Source of the DNA: Mycetocola zhujimingii
GTDB lineage: Bacteria > Actinomycetota > Actinomycetes > Actinomycetales > Microbacteriaceae
Assembly: GCF_003065425.1 (NCBI RefSeq)
Contig: NZ_CP026949.1
Coordinates: forward strand, 434,001 to 498,000
Length of the DNA stretch: 64,000 nt
Direction: 5' to 3'
This document shows positions 43,016 to 52,283 of this stretch, in pieces (the first letter of the stretch is position 1; each line of letters begins with the position of its first letter). The position numbers were made by a program, and so were the translations under genes. A model generated the notes under the pieces. It was not told the DNA's origin. It saw only the letters and a list, made by a program, of their open reading frames with translations, and made no database searches.

Positions 43016-44335
43016 ATGCACCTCGTCGGTTCGTTGCCGGACGGAGCACGGCTCGTCGCCGTGCTCGGTGGCGTGCCCGAGGCTCCCGGGATGCCGCTGA
43101 TCGGTGTTGAATCGCTCACCATCCCGTTCTCGACCGTCGGCGACAACGTCCTGCTCGGCTCCGAGTCGGCGAGCGGATTCTTTACCCGGCGGCGCGTGCT
43201 CGAGCGGAGAGCGCGCGAACTCCTCGATGTCGTCGGCCTGCCCGTCGCGCCCAGCACTCCGATCCTCGATCTCGACGCCGTCGACCAGCGGGTCGTCGAA
43301 CTGGCCAGGGCACTGGCGAGGCGCACCGACGTCATCCTGGTCGACGACCGGTTGACGCTGTTCCATGCCGATGAGGCCGCTCGCTGGTATGCCGCCGTAG
43401 CCAGGGCGGCTGCGGTGACACCGATCCTGGTCGCCGTCCAGTCGCTTGCCGACCTGCGGGACGTTCCCGCTCCCATCGATGCCGTTCTGGTGATGAGGGA
43501 CGGGGTCGTTGCCGGGGTCGCGACGCCGCAGGAGAGTGCCAGGCTGCTCGACCTTCTGGCCGGCGGAGTCGACGAGCCAGCGCCGGTGGAACGGGTCTTC
43601 GGGCCGGTTGTACTCGAGCTGGAGTCCGTCACCGTCACCCATCCCATCCAGCGCCGCCGCCCCGTCGTCGAAGGCGCGACACTCGCCGTCCGGTCGGGCG
43701 AAATTGTGGGCCTCGCGGGGGCAGAGTCCCTGGTTCTCGGGGTGTTCGGTGCGTCATCCGGAGGCGAGGTGAGCGGCGAAATCCGCCTCGACGGTCAGCC
43801 GGTCGACCTGTCCTCGGTGGCCAAAGCGATAGCGGCGCGGGTGCTGTTCATCTCCGAACACCCGCCCGCGTATGACGTCGGCCTCATCGGGGGGATCCCG
43901 ACGAGCGTGTCGGGTGAATCGCTCGCCCGACTGGCCCGGACCGGTTTGATCGACCCGCGGCGCACCTACATCCCGCGCCGGGCGCCGTCGATGCTGCTCG
44001 AGGCTCTTCCCGGTGCCAGGTCACGGCCGTCGACGGGCGACATGAACGAGGTGCTGGCTGGCTGGGCAGCGACGCCGCCCAGAGTGGCACTGATCACCGA
44101 ACCGTTTTCCGGACTCGGCCCGGCCGAGCGCGACGAGCGTCGTTCGCTCATCGAAGCGATCGCGGCCGCTGGCACCGCTGTGCTCCTGGAAGCGGTCGAT
44201 CCCACCCAGCTTCTCGGACTGAGTAACCGCATCCTCGCGCAGCACGGCACCCGGCTCGCGACCGAACTTTCCGGCGGGGACGTGACGCTTCGCGGCCTCG
44301 CGGCCCTCAGCATCCGAACCGATATACAACGTTAG
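43016..44335 (+). CDS. Degenerate sugar ABC-ATPase homologue lacking Walker A motifs
   Basis: A 439-residue protein whose two halves follow the layout of GguA/YtfR-type ATPases but without catalytic motifs. The first ~90 residues of a normal NBD1, including Walker A, are missing or unrecognisable. VDQRVVELARALARRTDVILVDDRLTLF (89-116) corresponds to the signature/Walker B stretch, with VDDR instead of LDEP. In the second half, GEIVGLAGAESLVLGVFG (228-245) replaces the [12 protein letters not shown] loop, and VALITEPFSGLG stands for Walker B. It cannot be an ordinary ATPase; a regulatory or structural role in the arabinose importer is inference. It lies between gguB and araB with RBS AGGAGA. 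Confidence 0.8.
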   Translation: MHLVGSLPDGARLVAVLGGVPEAPGMPLIGVESLTIPFSTVGDNVLLGSESASGFFTRRRVLERRARELLDVVGLPVAPSTPILDLDAVDQRVVELARALARRTDVILVDDRLTLFHADEAARWYAAVARAAAVTPILVAVQSLADLRDVPAPIDAVLVMRDGVVAGVATPQESARLLDLLAGGVDEPAPVERVFGPVVLELESVTVTHPIQRRRPVVEGATLAVRSGEIVGLAGAESLVLGVFGASSGGEVSGEIRLDGQPVDLSSVAKAIAARVLFISEHPPAYDVGLIGGIPTSVSGESLARLARTGLIDPRRTYIPRRAPSMLLEALPGARSRPSTGDMNEVLAGWAATPPRVALITEPFSGLGPAERDERRSLIEAIAAAGTAVLLEAVDPTQLLGLSNRILAQHGTRLATELSGGDVTLRGLAALSIRTDIQR

Positions 44336-44405
44336 AATTGAGGAGCACGTGGCAGTACAGCAGGAGCCCGACACCGGGCGAAATTCAGACGAAGGAGTCG
44401 AGACG

Positions 44406-46085
44406 GTGACCGATCAAGCAGAGAACCAGGCCGCCGAGCGCTACGTGATCGGGGTCGACTACGGCACCCTGTCCGGCCGCGCGGTCGTCGTGCGCGTTTC
44501 CGACGGTGCCGAACTGGGCAGTGCTGTGCTCGACTACCCGCACGCCGTGATGGACACGACCCTCGCCGCGACCGGCAAGCGACTGCCGCCGGACTGGGCG
44601 CTCCAGGTGCCGCAGGACTACGTCGACGTGCTCAAGTCAGCGGTTCCCGAGGCGGTAAAGATCGCCGGGATCGACTCGGCAGACGTCATCGGCATCGGCA
44701 CGGACTTCACCGCCTGCACGATGGTTCCCACGCTCGCGGACGGCACCCCGCTCAACGAGCTGCCTGAGTTCGCTGACCGCCCGCACGCCTATGTGAAGCT
44801 GTGGAAGCACCACGCCGCGCAGGCGCAGGCCGACCGCATCACCGAGCTCGCGGCATCCCGCGGGGAAAGCTGGCTGCCCCGTTATGGCGGCCTCATCTCG
44901 AGCGAGTGGGAGTTCGCGAAGGGCCTGCAACTGCTCGAGGAAGACCCCGAACTGTATGACCGCATGGACCACTGGGTCGAGGCTGCCGACTGGATCATCT
45001 GGCAGCTCACCGGTGAGTACGTGCGCAACGCATGCACCGCTGGCTATAAGGGCATCTACCAGGACGGCGAGTACCCGAACCGCGACTACCTCGCCGCGCT
45101 CAACCCCGACTTCGCCGACTTCGTCGAGTCGAAACTCGAGCACCGGATCGGTCAGCTGGGGGATGCCGCCGGCCGGCTCTCCGCGGAGGCCGCTGCCTGG
45201 ACGGGGTTGCCCGAGGGTATCGCCGTCGCCGTCGGTAATGTCGACGCACACGTCGCCGCCCCCGCGGCGCGCGGAGTGCTCCCCGGGCAGATGGTCGCCA
45301 TCATGGGGACGTCGACCTGCCACGTGATGAACAGCGACAAGCTCGTCGAGGTGCCTGGCATGTGCGGCGTCGTCGACGGCGGGATCGTCGCGGGTCTCTA
45401 CGGGTACGAAGCCGGGCAGTCCGGTGTCGGCGACATCTTCGCCTGGTACGTCAAGAACCAGGTTCCCAGCGCCTACTACGAAGCGGCGGAGGAAGCCGAC
45501 CTCAGCATCCACCAGTACCTGACGAGCCTCATCGAGGACCAGCCGGTCGGCGCACACGGACTCGTCGCTCTCGACTGGCAGTCGGGCAACCGTTCGGTGC
45601 TCGTCGACCACGAACTCTCCGGCGTCGTGCTCGGCACCACGCTGACCACCCGCACCGAGGAAATCTACCGGGCACTGTTCGAGGCCACGGCTTTCGGTAC
45701 CCGCGTGATCGTCGAGACGTTCAATGCGTCCGGCGTCCCTGTGACGGAATTCATCGTCGCGGGCGGCCTGCAGAAGAACCCGTTCCTCATGCAGACATAC
45801 TCCAACGTCCTGCGGATGCCGATCTCCACCATCGCGAGCGACCAGGGCCCCGCGCTCGGTTCCGCGATCCACGCCGCTGTGGCAGCCGGCGCCTACCCGG
45901 ACGTGCAGGCGGCAGGCCAGGTCATGGGCAAGGTGAACAAGAACGTCTTCACCCCAGACGAGAAGGCGGCGCAGGCGTACGACAGGTTGTTCGCCGAATA
46001 CCGCGAACTGCACGACTACTTCGGTCGTGGAGGCAACGATGTGATGCACCGGTTGCGTCAGCTGAAGAGAGAGGCTCTCGCGTGA
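44406..46085 (+). CDS. araB: L-ribulokinase
   Basis: A 559-residue FGGY kinase phosphorylating L-ribulose to L-ribulose 5-phosphate. The N-terminal GVDYGTLSGRAVVVRVSDG is the ribulokinase signature, IGTDFTACTMVP and MGTSTCHVM follow, and the C-terminal ATP site IVAGGLQKNPFLMQ is intact. GTG at 44406 has GAAGGAG at good spacing; GTG at 44349 with its own AGGAG would add 19 residues. It overlaps araD by GTGA. It is the first catabolic gene after the transport genes. Confidence 0.95.
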   Translation: MTDQAENQAAERYVIGVDYGTLSGRAVVVRVSDGAELGSAVLDYPHAVMDTTLAATGKRLPPDWALQVPQDYVDVLKSAVPEAVKIAGIDSADVIGIGTDFTACTMVPTLADGTPLNELPEFADRPHAYVKLWKHHAAQAQADRITELAASRGESWLPRYGGLISSEWEFAKGLQLLEEDPELYDRMDHWVEAADWIIWQLTGEYVRNACTAGYKGIYQDGEYPNRDYLAALNPDFADFVESKLEHRIGQLGDAAGRLSAEAAAWTGLPEGIAVAVGNVDAHVAAPAARGVLPGQMVAIMGTSTCHVMNSDKLVEVPGMCGVVDGGIVAGLYGYEAGQSGVGDIFAWYVKNQVPSAYYEAAEEADLSIHQYLTSLIEDQPVGAHGLVALDWQSGNRSVLVDHELSGVVLGTTLTTRTEEIYRALFEATAFGTRVIVETFNASGVPVTEFIVAGGLQKNPFLMQTYSNVLRMPISTIASDQGPALGSAIHAAVAAGAYPDVQAAGQVMGKVNKNVFTPDEKAAQAYDRLFAEYRELHDYFGRGGNDVMHRLRQLKREALA

Positions 46086-46816
46086 GCGGCTATTCCCCCG
46101 AAATCGAGGTCGCCATCGCGCGCGTCCGTGCCGATGTTGCGAGACTCCACGGAGAACTCGTGCGTTACGGGCTCGTGGTCTGGACGGGCGGAAACGTCTC
46201 CGGACGCGTCCCAGGCGCCGATCTCTTCGTGATCAAGCCGTCCGGCGTCAGCTACGACGACCTCGCGCCGGAGAACATGATCCTCTGCGACCTCGACGGC
46301 ACTGTGCTTCCCGGCACCCCTGGCTCCGATCGGTCACCGTCGAGCGACACGGCGGCACATGCATACGTCTACCGGAATATGCCAGAGGTTGGCGGTGTCG
46401 TGCACACCCACTCCACCTACGCGGTGGCCTGGGCAGCGCGCAACGAGCCGATCCCGTGTGTGATCACCGCGATGGCCGACGAGTTCGGCGCCGAGATCCC
46501 GGTGGGGCCGTTCGCCATCATCGGCGACGACTCGATCGGTCGCGGCATCGTGGAGACGCTGACCGGCCACCGCAGCCGTGCCGTCCTGATGGCCAACCAC
46601 GGTCCGTTCACCATCGGCAAGGACGCAAAGGATGCCGTCAAGGCCGCCGTCATGGTCGAGGACGTCGCCCGCACCGTGCACATCTCCCGCCAGCTCGGCG
46701 AGCCGGTTCCGATCCCGCAGCCCGCCATCGACTCACTGTTCGACCGTTACCAGAACGTCTACGGCCAGGCGCCGCAGGGCGCTCTCGCCGACTCCCAAGG
46801 AGACACCCATGCCTAA
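46082..46816 (+). CDS. araD: L-ribulose-5-phosphate 4-epimerase
   Basis: A 244-residue class II aldolase-family epimerase converting L-ribulose 5-phosphate to D-xylulose 5-phosphate. The phosphate loop [10 protein letters not shown] and [10 protein letters not shown], and zinc ligands in [13 protein letters not shown] and the later [10 protein letters not shown], are present. It starts with GTG overlapping the araB stop by 4 bp and overlaps araA by 8 bp, so the three enzymes are translationally coupled. Confidence 0.95.
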   Translation: MSGYSPEIEVAIARVRADVARLHGELVRYGLVVWTGGNVSGRVPGADLFVIKPSGVSYDDLAPENMILCDLDGTVLPGTPGSDRSPSSDTAAHAYVYRNMPEVGGVVHTHSTYAVAWAARNEPIPCVITAMADEFGAEIPVGPFAIIGDDSIGRGIVETLTGHRSRAVLMANHGPFTIGKDAKDAVKAAVMVEDVARTVHISRQLGEPVPIPQPAIDSLFDRYQNVYGQAPQGALADSQGDTHA

Positions 46817-48326
46817 GCTCGTAACCTCACTCGACGCCTACGAGGTCTGGTTCCTCACCGGTAGCCAGAACCTGTACGGCGAAGAGACACTTCAGCAGGT
46901 GGCTGAGCAGTCGCAGGAGATCGCGCGAACCCTCGGCGCGGCATCCGATGTTCCGGTGAAGGTCGTCTGGAAGCCCGTCCTCAAGGACTCCGCGTCGATC
47001 CGGCGTGCGATGCTCGACGCCAACTCCGACGACAAAGTCATCGGCCTCATCGCGTGGATGCACACGTTCTCGCCGGCGAAGATGTGGATCGCGGGCCTCG
47101 ACGCGCTGCGGAAGCCGCTGCTGCACCTGCACACGCAGGCGAACGTTGCGCTGCCGTGGGACAGCATCGACATGGACTTCATGAACCTCAACCAGGCGGC
47201 ACACGGCGACCGGGAGTTCGGCTACATCCAGACTCGACTCGGCGTCTCGCGCAAAACTGTCGTCGGCCACGTCTCGAACCCCGCCGTCACAGCGCAGGTC
47301 GGCACCTGGATGCGCGCAGCCGCCGGCTGGGCAGCCACCCACGAACTCAAGCTCGCCCGGTTCGGTGACAACATGCGCTACGTCGCCGTCACCGAGGGTG
47401 ACAAGACCGAGGCCGAACTCAAGTTCGGCGTCCAGGTCAACACCTGGGGAGTCAATGACCTGGCGGATGCCGTCGCCGCTGCGTCGGAGAGCGCCATCGA
47501 TGCGCTCGTCGCCGAATATGAAGAGCTCTACGACGTCGCCCCCGAACTGCGGAAGGGCGGCGAGCGCCACTCGTCGCTCCGCGACGGCGCGGCCATCGAG
47601 ATCGGACTGCGGTCGTTCCTCGAGGAGGGCGGCTTCGGCGCGTTCACCACGTCGTTCGAGGACCTCGGCGCGCTCAAGCAGCTGCCCGGCCTCGCCGTGC
47701 AACGGCTCATGGCCGAGGGTTACGGCTTCGGTGCAGAGGGCGACTGGAAGACCGCCGTTCTCGTGCGCGCGGCATCCGTCATGGGTGCAGGCCTGCCCGG
47801 TGGCGCCTCGCTGATGGAGGACTACACCTACCACCTGGTGCCGGGGGAGGAGCAGATCCTCGGCGCGCACATGCTCGAAGTCAGCCCCGGCCTCACCACG
47901 GCGAAGCCGACGCTCGAGATCCACGAGCTCGGAATCGGCGGCAGGGAAGACCCGGTCCGGCTCGTGTTCACCGCCGACCCCGGCCCCGCTGTCGTCGTCG
48001 CGATGAGCGACATGCGCGATCGGTTCCGGCTCGTGGCGAACGTCGTCGACGTGATCGAACCGGCTGAAGCGCTGCCGAAGCTGCCGGTCGGCCGTGCCGT
48101 GTGGAAGCCGCAGCCGTCGTTCGCTGTCTCGGCGACGGCATGGCTCACCGCTGGTGCCGCCCACCACACGGTGATGTCGACCGCTGTCGGGGTCGACGTG
48201 TTCCGCGACTTCGCGGAGATCGCCGGCACCGAGCTGCTCGTCATCGACAACGACACGACGCTCGACGGGTTCTCGCGTGAGGTGCGCTGGAACAACGCGT
48301 ACTACCGGCTCGCGCAGGGGTTCTAG
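46809..48326 (+). CDS. araA: L-arabinose isomerase
   Basis: A 505-residue isomerase converting L-arabinose to L-ribulose. The N-terminus [17 protein letters not shown] and the block [20 protein letters not shown], which lies near the metal site, are diagnostic. Length is normal. It ends the araBDA set and the operon, and is followed after 14 bp by a palindromic element that may terminate transcription. Confidence 0.96.
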   Translation: MPKLVTSLDAYEVWFLTGSQNLYGEETLQQVAEQSQEIARTLGAASDVPVKVVWKPVLKDSASIRRAMLDANSDDKVIGLIAWMHTFSPAKMWIAGLDALRKPLLHLHTQANVALPWDSIDMDFMNLNQAAHGDREFGYIQTRLGVSRKTVVGHVSNPAVTAQVGTWMRAAAGWAATHELKLARFGDNMRYVAVTEGDKTEAELKFGVQVNTWGVNDLADAVAAASESAIDALVAEYEELYDVAPELRKGGERHSSLRDGAAIEIGLRSFLEEGGFGAFTTSFEDLGALKQLPGLAVQRLMAEGYGFGAEGDWKTAVLVRAASVMGAGLPGGASLMEDYTYHLVPGEEQILGAHMLEVSPGLTTAKPTLEIHELGIGGREDPVRLVFTADPGPAVVVAMSDMRDRFRLVANVVDVIEPAEALPKLPVGRAVWKPQPSFAVSATAWLTAGAAHHTVMSTAVGVDVFRDFAEIAGTELLVIDNDTTLDGFSREVRWNNAYYRLAQGF

Positions 48327-48340
48327 GGCGCCCACCCACC

Positions 48341-48407
48341 GAACGCATCAGTTCCGGTCGAGAACATCCCCCGCAACGGATGTTCTCGACCGGAAGTGAC
48401 GTTCTCG
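48341..48407. repeat. Palindromic element, family B, copy 1
   Basis: The arms TTCCGGTCGAGAACATCC (48352-48369) and its complement (48378-48395) are perfect over 18 bp around an 8-nt loop, with weaker outer pairing to 48341 and 48407. The same sequence family recurs at 55758-55823. It follows araA and may act as its terminator. Confidence 0.8.
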
Positions 48408-48487
48408 GCGCCCGGGTCGACGCGCGACGTACGAAGCGGATGCTGCCAGCTGGCGGCATCCGCTTCTCGCGTTAACCGAGCCCGCGG

Positions 48488-48501
48488 TGTGATCGCTCAC
48501 A
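48488..48501. promoter_or_regulatory. LacI operator, upstream site of ytf operon
   Basis: TGTGATCGCTCACA, a LacI-type palindrome (TGTGA/TCACA with central CG), upstream of the -35 box. Confidence 0.7.
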
Positions 48502-48516
48502 ATTTGATAACGGACC

Positions 48517-48545
48517 TTGATCTTTACGTTGTGCTCGCCTAATTG
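48517..48545 (+). promoter_or_regulatory. Candidate promoter of the ytf operon
   Basis: TTGATC (48517-48522), 17-bp spacer, TAATTG (48540-48545). It is bracketed by the two LacI operators. Confidence 0.5.
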
Positions 48546-48557
48546 TGAGCGCTAACA
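48544..48557. promoter_or_regulatory. LacI operator, downstream site of ytf operon
   Basis: TGTGAGCGCTAACA overlaps the -10/+1 region. Its centre is 56 bp from the upstream operator centre. Confidence 0.7.
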
Positions 48558-48644
48558 TCACAGCCATGACCAGAACGGACTGGTCAACCGGCAGCTGACT
48601 CAGCATCGGAACACGTCGCGCCGGCCGAACAAGGAGGTTTGGTT

Positions 48645-49628
48645 GTGAAGAAGATACTTGCGCCGATTGCAGCTGCAGGAGCCGTGCTCCTCGCGCTCAC
48701 CGGGTGCGCACAGTCGGGCGGAAGCTCGGCAGACGGGCCCAAGGACCCGAGCGAGATCATCGTTGGATTCGCCCAGGTCGGCGCCGAGAGCGGATGGCGT
48801 ACGGCGAACACCAAAGACATCCAGGCGGCATTCGAAGACGCGGGCATCGAGCTCAAGTTCTCCGACGCCCAGCAAAAGCAGGAGAACCAGATCCAGGCGA
48901 TCCGCTCATACATCCAGCAGGGCGTCGATGTCATTGCGTTCTCGCCGGTCATCGAATCCGGGTGGGATGCCGTGCTCAAGGAAGCCAAGGACGCCGAGAT
49001 ACCTGTCGTCCTCACCGACCGCGCCATCGACAGCACGGATGACTCGCTCTACGTGAGCTTCCTCGGCTCCGACTTCATCGAGGAAGGGAAAAAGGCCGGG
49101 GAATGGCTCGTGGAGGAATACTCCGCGTCGACAGAGCCGGTCACCATCATCCAGCTCGAGGGAACGACGGGAGCAGCCCCCGCGCTTGACCGGGCCGAGG
49201 GCTTCGCCGATGTCATCGCCGCTGACGACAAGTTCCAGGTGGTCGCGTCGCAGACCGGCGACTTCACCCGCGCCGGTGGCAAGCAGGTCACCGAGGCGCT
49301 GCTCAAGTCGAACCCCGACGTCGACGTGATCTACGCACACAACGACGACATGGGCCTCGGCGCGATCGAAGCGATCGAGGCGGCGGGCATGGTGCCTGGC
49401 ACCGACATCAAGATCATCACGGTGGATGCCGTGAAGGACGGAATGCAGGCGCTCGCCGACGGCAAGATCAACTTCATCGTCGAGTGCTCGCCACTCCTCG
49501 GCAACCAGCTCGTCGAAATTGTCGAGAAGGTCGTCGCGGGAGAAGACGTCGAGAAGCGGATCATCACCGAGGAGACGACCTTCACCCAGGAGCAGGCTGT
49601 CGAAGCGCTCCCGGACAGGAAGTACTAG
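48645..49628 (+). CDS. ytfQ: Sugar-binding lipoprotein, YtfQ type (furanose uptake)
   Basis: A 327-residue lipoprotein with lipobox LTGC (Cys21) and a ribose-binding-like fold matching YtfQ (IVGFAQVGAESGWRTANTKDIQ, AHNDDMGLGAIEAIEAAG). In E. coli YtfQ binds galactofuranose; arabinofuranose or other furanoses are also possible here. GTG at 48645 is chosen, with AAGGAGG 7 bp upstream. It heads an operon with an ATPase and two permeases, under two LacI-type operators. Confidence 0.88.
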   Translation: MKKILAPIAAAGAVLLALTGCAQSGGSSADGPKDPSEIIVGFAQVGAESGWRTANTKDIQAAFEDAGIELKFSDAQQKQENQIQAIRSYIQQGVDVIAFSPVIESGWDAVLKEAKDAEIPVVLTDRAIDSTDDSLYVSFLGSDFIEEGKKAGEWLVEEYSASTEPVTIIQLEGTTGAAPALDRAEGFADVIAADDKFQVVASQTGDFTRAGGKQVTEALLKSNPDVDVIYAHNDDMGLGAIEAIEAAGMVPGTDIKIITVDAVKDGMQALADGKINFIVECSPLLGNQLVEIVEKVVAGEDVEKRIITEETTFTQEQAVEALPDRKY

Positions 49629-49639
49629 GCACCCTCCCC

Positions 49640-49682
49640 TCGGGCGTCCCTGGACCGATGAATCCGGGCCAGGGACGCCCGA
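49640..49682 (+). other. Stem-loop between ytfQ and ytfR
   Basis: Perfect 14-bp arms TCGGGCGTCCCTGG (49640-49653) and CCAGGGACGCCCGA (49669-49682) with a 15-nt loop, 11 bp after the ytfQ stop. It is placed like the stem-loops after aglE and chvE. Confidence 0.78.
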
Positions 49683-49713
49683 CACATCTTCCCTCAGCGC
49701 AGAGAGCAGAGTC

Positions 49714-51249
49714 ATGACCGATCAACAACCGGCCGTCAGCATGGAGGACATCTCCATCGAGTTCCCCGGGGTGAAAGCCCTCGACGGCGTCAGTTTCCGG
49801 ATGTTTCCCGGAGAGGTGCACTCGCTTCTCGGCGAAAACGGGGCAGGGAAGTCGACCCTGATCAAGGCGCTGACCGGCGTCTATCGCATCGACAGCGGCG
49901 TGATCACGCTCGCCGGGAGCGAGGTGTCGTTCTCCACAACGGCAGAGGCACAGGCGGCGGGGATCTCGACCGTTTATCAGGAGGTCAACCTCCTGACCAA
50001 CCTCACGGTCGCCGAGAACATCATGCTCGGCCGGGAGCCACGGCGGTTCGGCTTCATCGACTGGCGGGCGACTCGGGCGCGAGCGGCCGAACTGCTCGCG
50101 AAACTCCACCTCAACATCGATCCCAACTCGCGGCTCGGCTCACACTCTCTCGCCGTTCAGCAACTCGTCGCCATCGCACGCGCGACCGACATCAACGCGC
50201 GGGTGCTCATCCTCGACGAGCCAACGTCGAGCCTCGACGCCGATGAGGTGCAGGAACTCTTCCGCATCATCCGCGAGCTCAAACAGGACGGAGTCGCCAT
50301 TCTCTTCGTCTCGCACTTCCTCGACCAGGTGTACGAGATCTCCGACCGGCTGACCGTTCTGCGCAACGGCAAACTCGTTGGTGAGTACCTGACCGAGGAG
50401 ATCCTGCGCATCGAACTCGTGCAGAAGATGATCGGCAAGGAACTCACCGTGCTCGAGGACCTCGAACGCAAGACCAGGCAGCAGAGCATCGATGACGTCG
50501 AACTCACCCCGTACGTGCGCGCCGTCGGGCTCGGCCGCAAGGGCTCGGTCCAGCCCACCGACCTCGACGTGTTCGAGGGCGAGGTCGTCGGCCTCGCCGG
50601 TTTGCTCGGGTCCGGCCGTACCGAGCTGGCGCGGATCCTCTCCGGAGTCGACCGGGCGGATGCCGGTGCGCTCGAGATCGAGGGCAAGCCGCGTCGCATC
50701 CGCACCCCACGCCAGTCGATTCGTGAACGGGTCATTTACTCGAGCGAGAACCGTCGCGAAGAGGGAATCGTCGACGAACTCACGGTTCGCGACAACATCG
50801 CGCTCGCGTTGCAGGCCGACCGCGGATGGTTTCGGCCTATCCCGAAGAAACGGCAGGACGAACTCGCCGAGAGCTACATCTCGGCACTCAACATTCGACC
50901 GGCGAATCCGGACGCGCTGCTCAAGAATCTCTCGGGTGGCAACCAGCAGAAGGTGCTCCTCGCTCGCTGGCTGGCGATAGCCCCGCGGCTTCTCATCCTC
51001 GATGAACCGACCCGCGGTATCGATGTCGGCGCAAAGGCCGAAATCCAGAAGCTCGTGTCAAACCTCGCCGAGAACGGAATGAGTGTGATTTACATCTCGG
51101 CAGAACTCGACGAGGTGCTTCGGCTGAGTCATCGCATCGCCGTCATGCGCGACCGCAAGCTCGTTGCCGATATCGAGAACGACGGCCTCACCACAGACAC
51201 CCTGCTCGCCATCATCGCCGACGGGCTCGCAACGGAGGTCGTCGCATGA
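49714..51249 (+). CDS. ytfR: Sugar ABC transporter ATP-binding protein, YtfR type
   Basis: A 511-residue double-NBD ATPase. NBD1 has Walker [10 protein letters not shown] (40-48), LAVQQLVAIARA and Walker [16 protein letters not shown]2 has [24 protein letters not shown] and [17 protein letters not shown] at 49714 follows a GAGAGCAGAG stretch; upstream codons cover the stem-loop. It overlaps the first permease gene by ATGA and powers the YtfT-YjfF channel. Confidence 0.92.
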   Translation: MTDQQPAVSMEDISIEFPGVKALDGVSFRMFPGEVHSLLGENGAGKSTLIKALTGVYRIDSGVITLAGSEVSFSTTAEAQAAGISTVYQEVNLLTNLTVAENIMLGREPRRFGFIDWRATRARAAELLAKLHLNIDPNSRLGSHSLAVQQLVAIARATDINARVLILDEPTSSLDADEVQELFRIIRELKQDGVAILFVSHFLDQVYEISDRLTVLRNGKLVGEYLTEEILRIELVQKMIGKELTVLEDLERKTRQQSIDDVELTPYVRAVGLGRKGSVQPTDLDVFEGEVVGLAGLLGSGRTELARILSGVDRADAGALEIEGKPRRIRTPRQSIRERVIYSSENRREEGIVDELTVRDNIALALQADRGWFRPIPKKRQDELAESYISALNIRPANPDALLKNLSGGNQQKVLLARWLAIAPRLLILDEPTRGIDVGAKAEIQKLVSNLAENGMSVIYISAELDEVLRLSHRIAVMRDRKLVADIENDGLTTDTLLAIIADGLATEVVA

Positions 51250-52283
51250 ACGTCAACAGGCTCATGGCGCACCGGTTGTTCTGGCCGGTGGTGATGCTCG
51301 TCGTGCTCCTCGGCATCAACCTCATCGCATTCCCCGGGTTCTTCTCGGTGCAGGTGCGCAACGGTCACCTCTTCGGCAGCCTCATCGACATCCTGCGCAA
51401 CGGTTCGCCGACGCTCATGATCGCGGTCGGTATGACGCTCGTCATCGCCACCCGCGGCATCGACCTCTCGGTCGGCGCCGTCTGCGCGATCTCGGGCGCC
51501 GTTGCCTGCTCGATCATCCTCGGCTCCCCGGATCCGGGCAATCCGGGCACCGTCGCGGTTGCGGTGGTCGTCTCCCTGCTCATCTCCCTCGTGCTCGGGC
51601 TCTGGAACGGGTTCCTCGTCGCGGTGGTCGGCATCCAGCCGATCATCGCGACGCTGATTCTCATGACGGCCGGCCGCGGTGTCGCCATGCTCATCACCGA
51701 GGGGCAGATCCTCACGGTCAACAGCCCTCCGTTCAAGGCGATCGGCTCAGGGTTCTTCCTGGGGCTGCCGATCGCTGTACTCATCGCGGCTGTCATCTTC
51801 GTGTTCGCCGTCGTCATCACCCGTCGAACGGCGCTCGGCCTCATGATCGAGGCCGTCGGCATCAACCCCGAGGCATCCCGCCTCGCCGGGGTTCGCGCCA
51901 GGGGCCTGCTCATCACCGTCTATGTCTTCACCGCGGTGTGCGCCGCGATCGCCGGACTCGTCCTCACGAGCAACCAGACCGCGGCGGATGCCAACAACAC
52001 AGGACTGTTCATCGAACTGGATGCCATCCTCGCGGTGGTCATCGGCGGCACGTCGCTCGCGGGCGGGCGGTATTCGCTCTTCGGCACCCTGATCGGTGCG
52101 CTGGTCATCCAGACTCTCGTCACGACCGTGTACACGGTGGGCATTCCGCCGATCGTGACCATGGTGTTCAAGGCCGCCGTTGTCACCGTGGTCTGCCTGC
52201 TCCAGTCGCCGCGGACGACCCAGCTGATCGAGTCGGCGCGCCGCCGAAACGCGCGCCGCCGCGGAAGGGCGGTGACGGCATGA
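51246..52283 (+). CDS. ytfT: Sugar ABC transporter permease, YtfT type
   Basis: A 345-residue permease with about 8-10 helices and the family motif MTLVIATRGIDLSVGAVCAISG. The segment RTALGLMIEAVGINPEASRLAGV is the cytoplasmic loop contacting the ATPase. It starts within the ytfR stop (ATGA) and ends within the start of the second permease. The heterodimeric pair of permeases is typical of the Ytf/Yjf group. Confidence 0.9.
   Translation: MNVNRLMAHRLFWPVVMLVVLLGINLIAFPGFFSVQVRNGHLFGSLIDILRNGSPTLMIAVGMTLVIATRGIDLSVGAVCAISGAVACSIILGSPDPGNPGTVAVAVVVSLLISLVLGLWNGFLVAVVGIQPIIATLILMTAGRGVAMLITEGQILTVNSPPFKAIGSGFFLGLPIAVLIAAVIFVFAVVITRRTALGLMIEAVGINPEASRLAGVRARGLLITVYVFTAVCAAIAGLVLTSNQTAADANNTGLFIELDAILAVVIGGTSLAGGRYSLFGTLIGALVIQTLVTTVYTVGIPPIVTMVFKAAVVTVVCLLQSPRTTQLIESARRRNARRRGRAVTA

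Noticed and set aside
43016-44335. Pseudogene of a sugar ABC ATPase
   Set aside because: The frame is intact over 439 codons with normal codon use and an RBS, so simple decay is unlikely, though only comparison with relatives can settle it.
46827-48335. 502-codon minus-strand frame across araA
   Set aside because: Antisense to a full-length L-arabinose isomerase; a GC-codon shadow.
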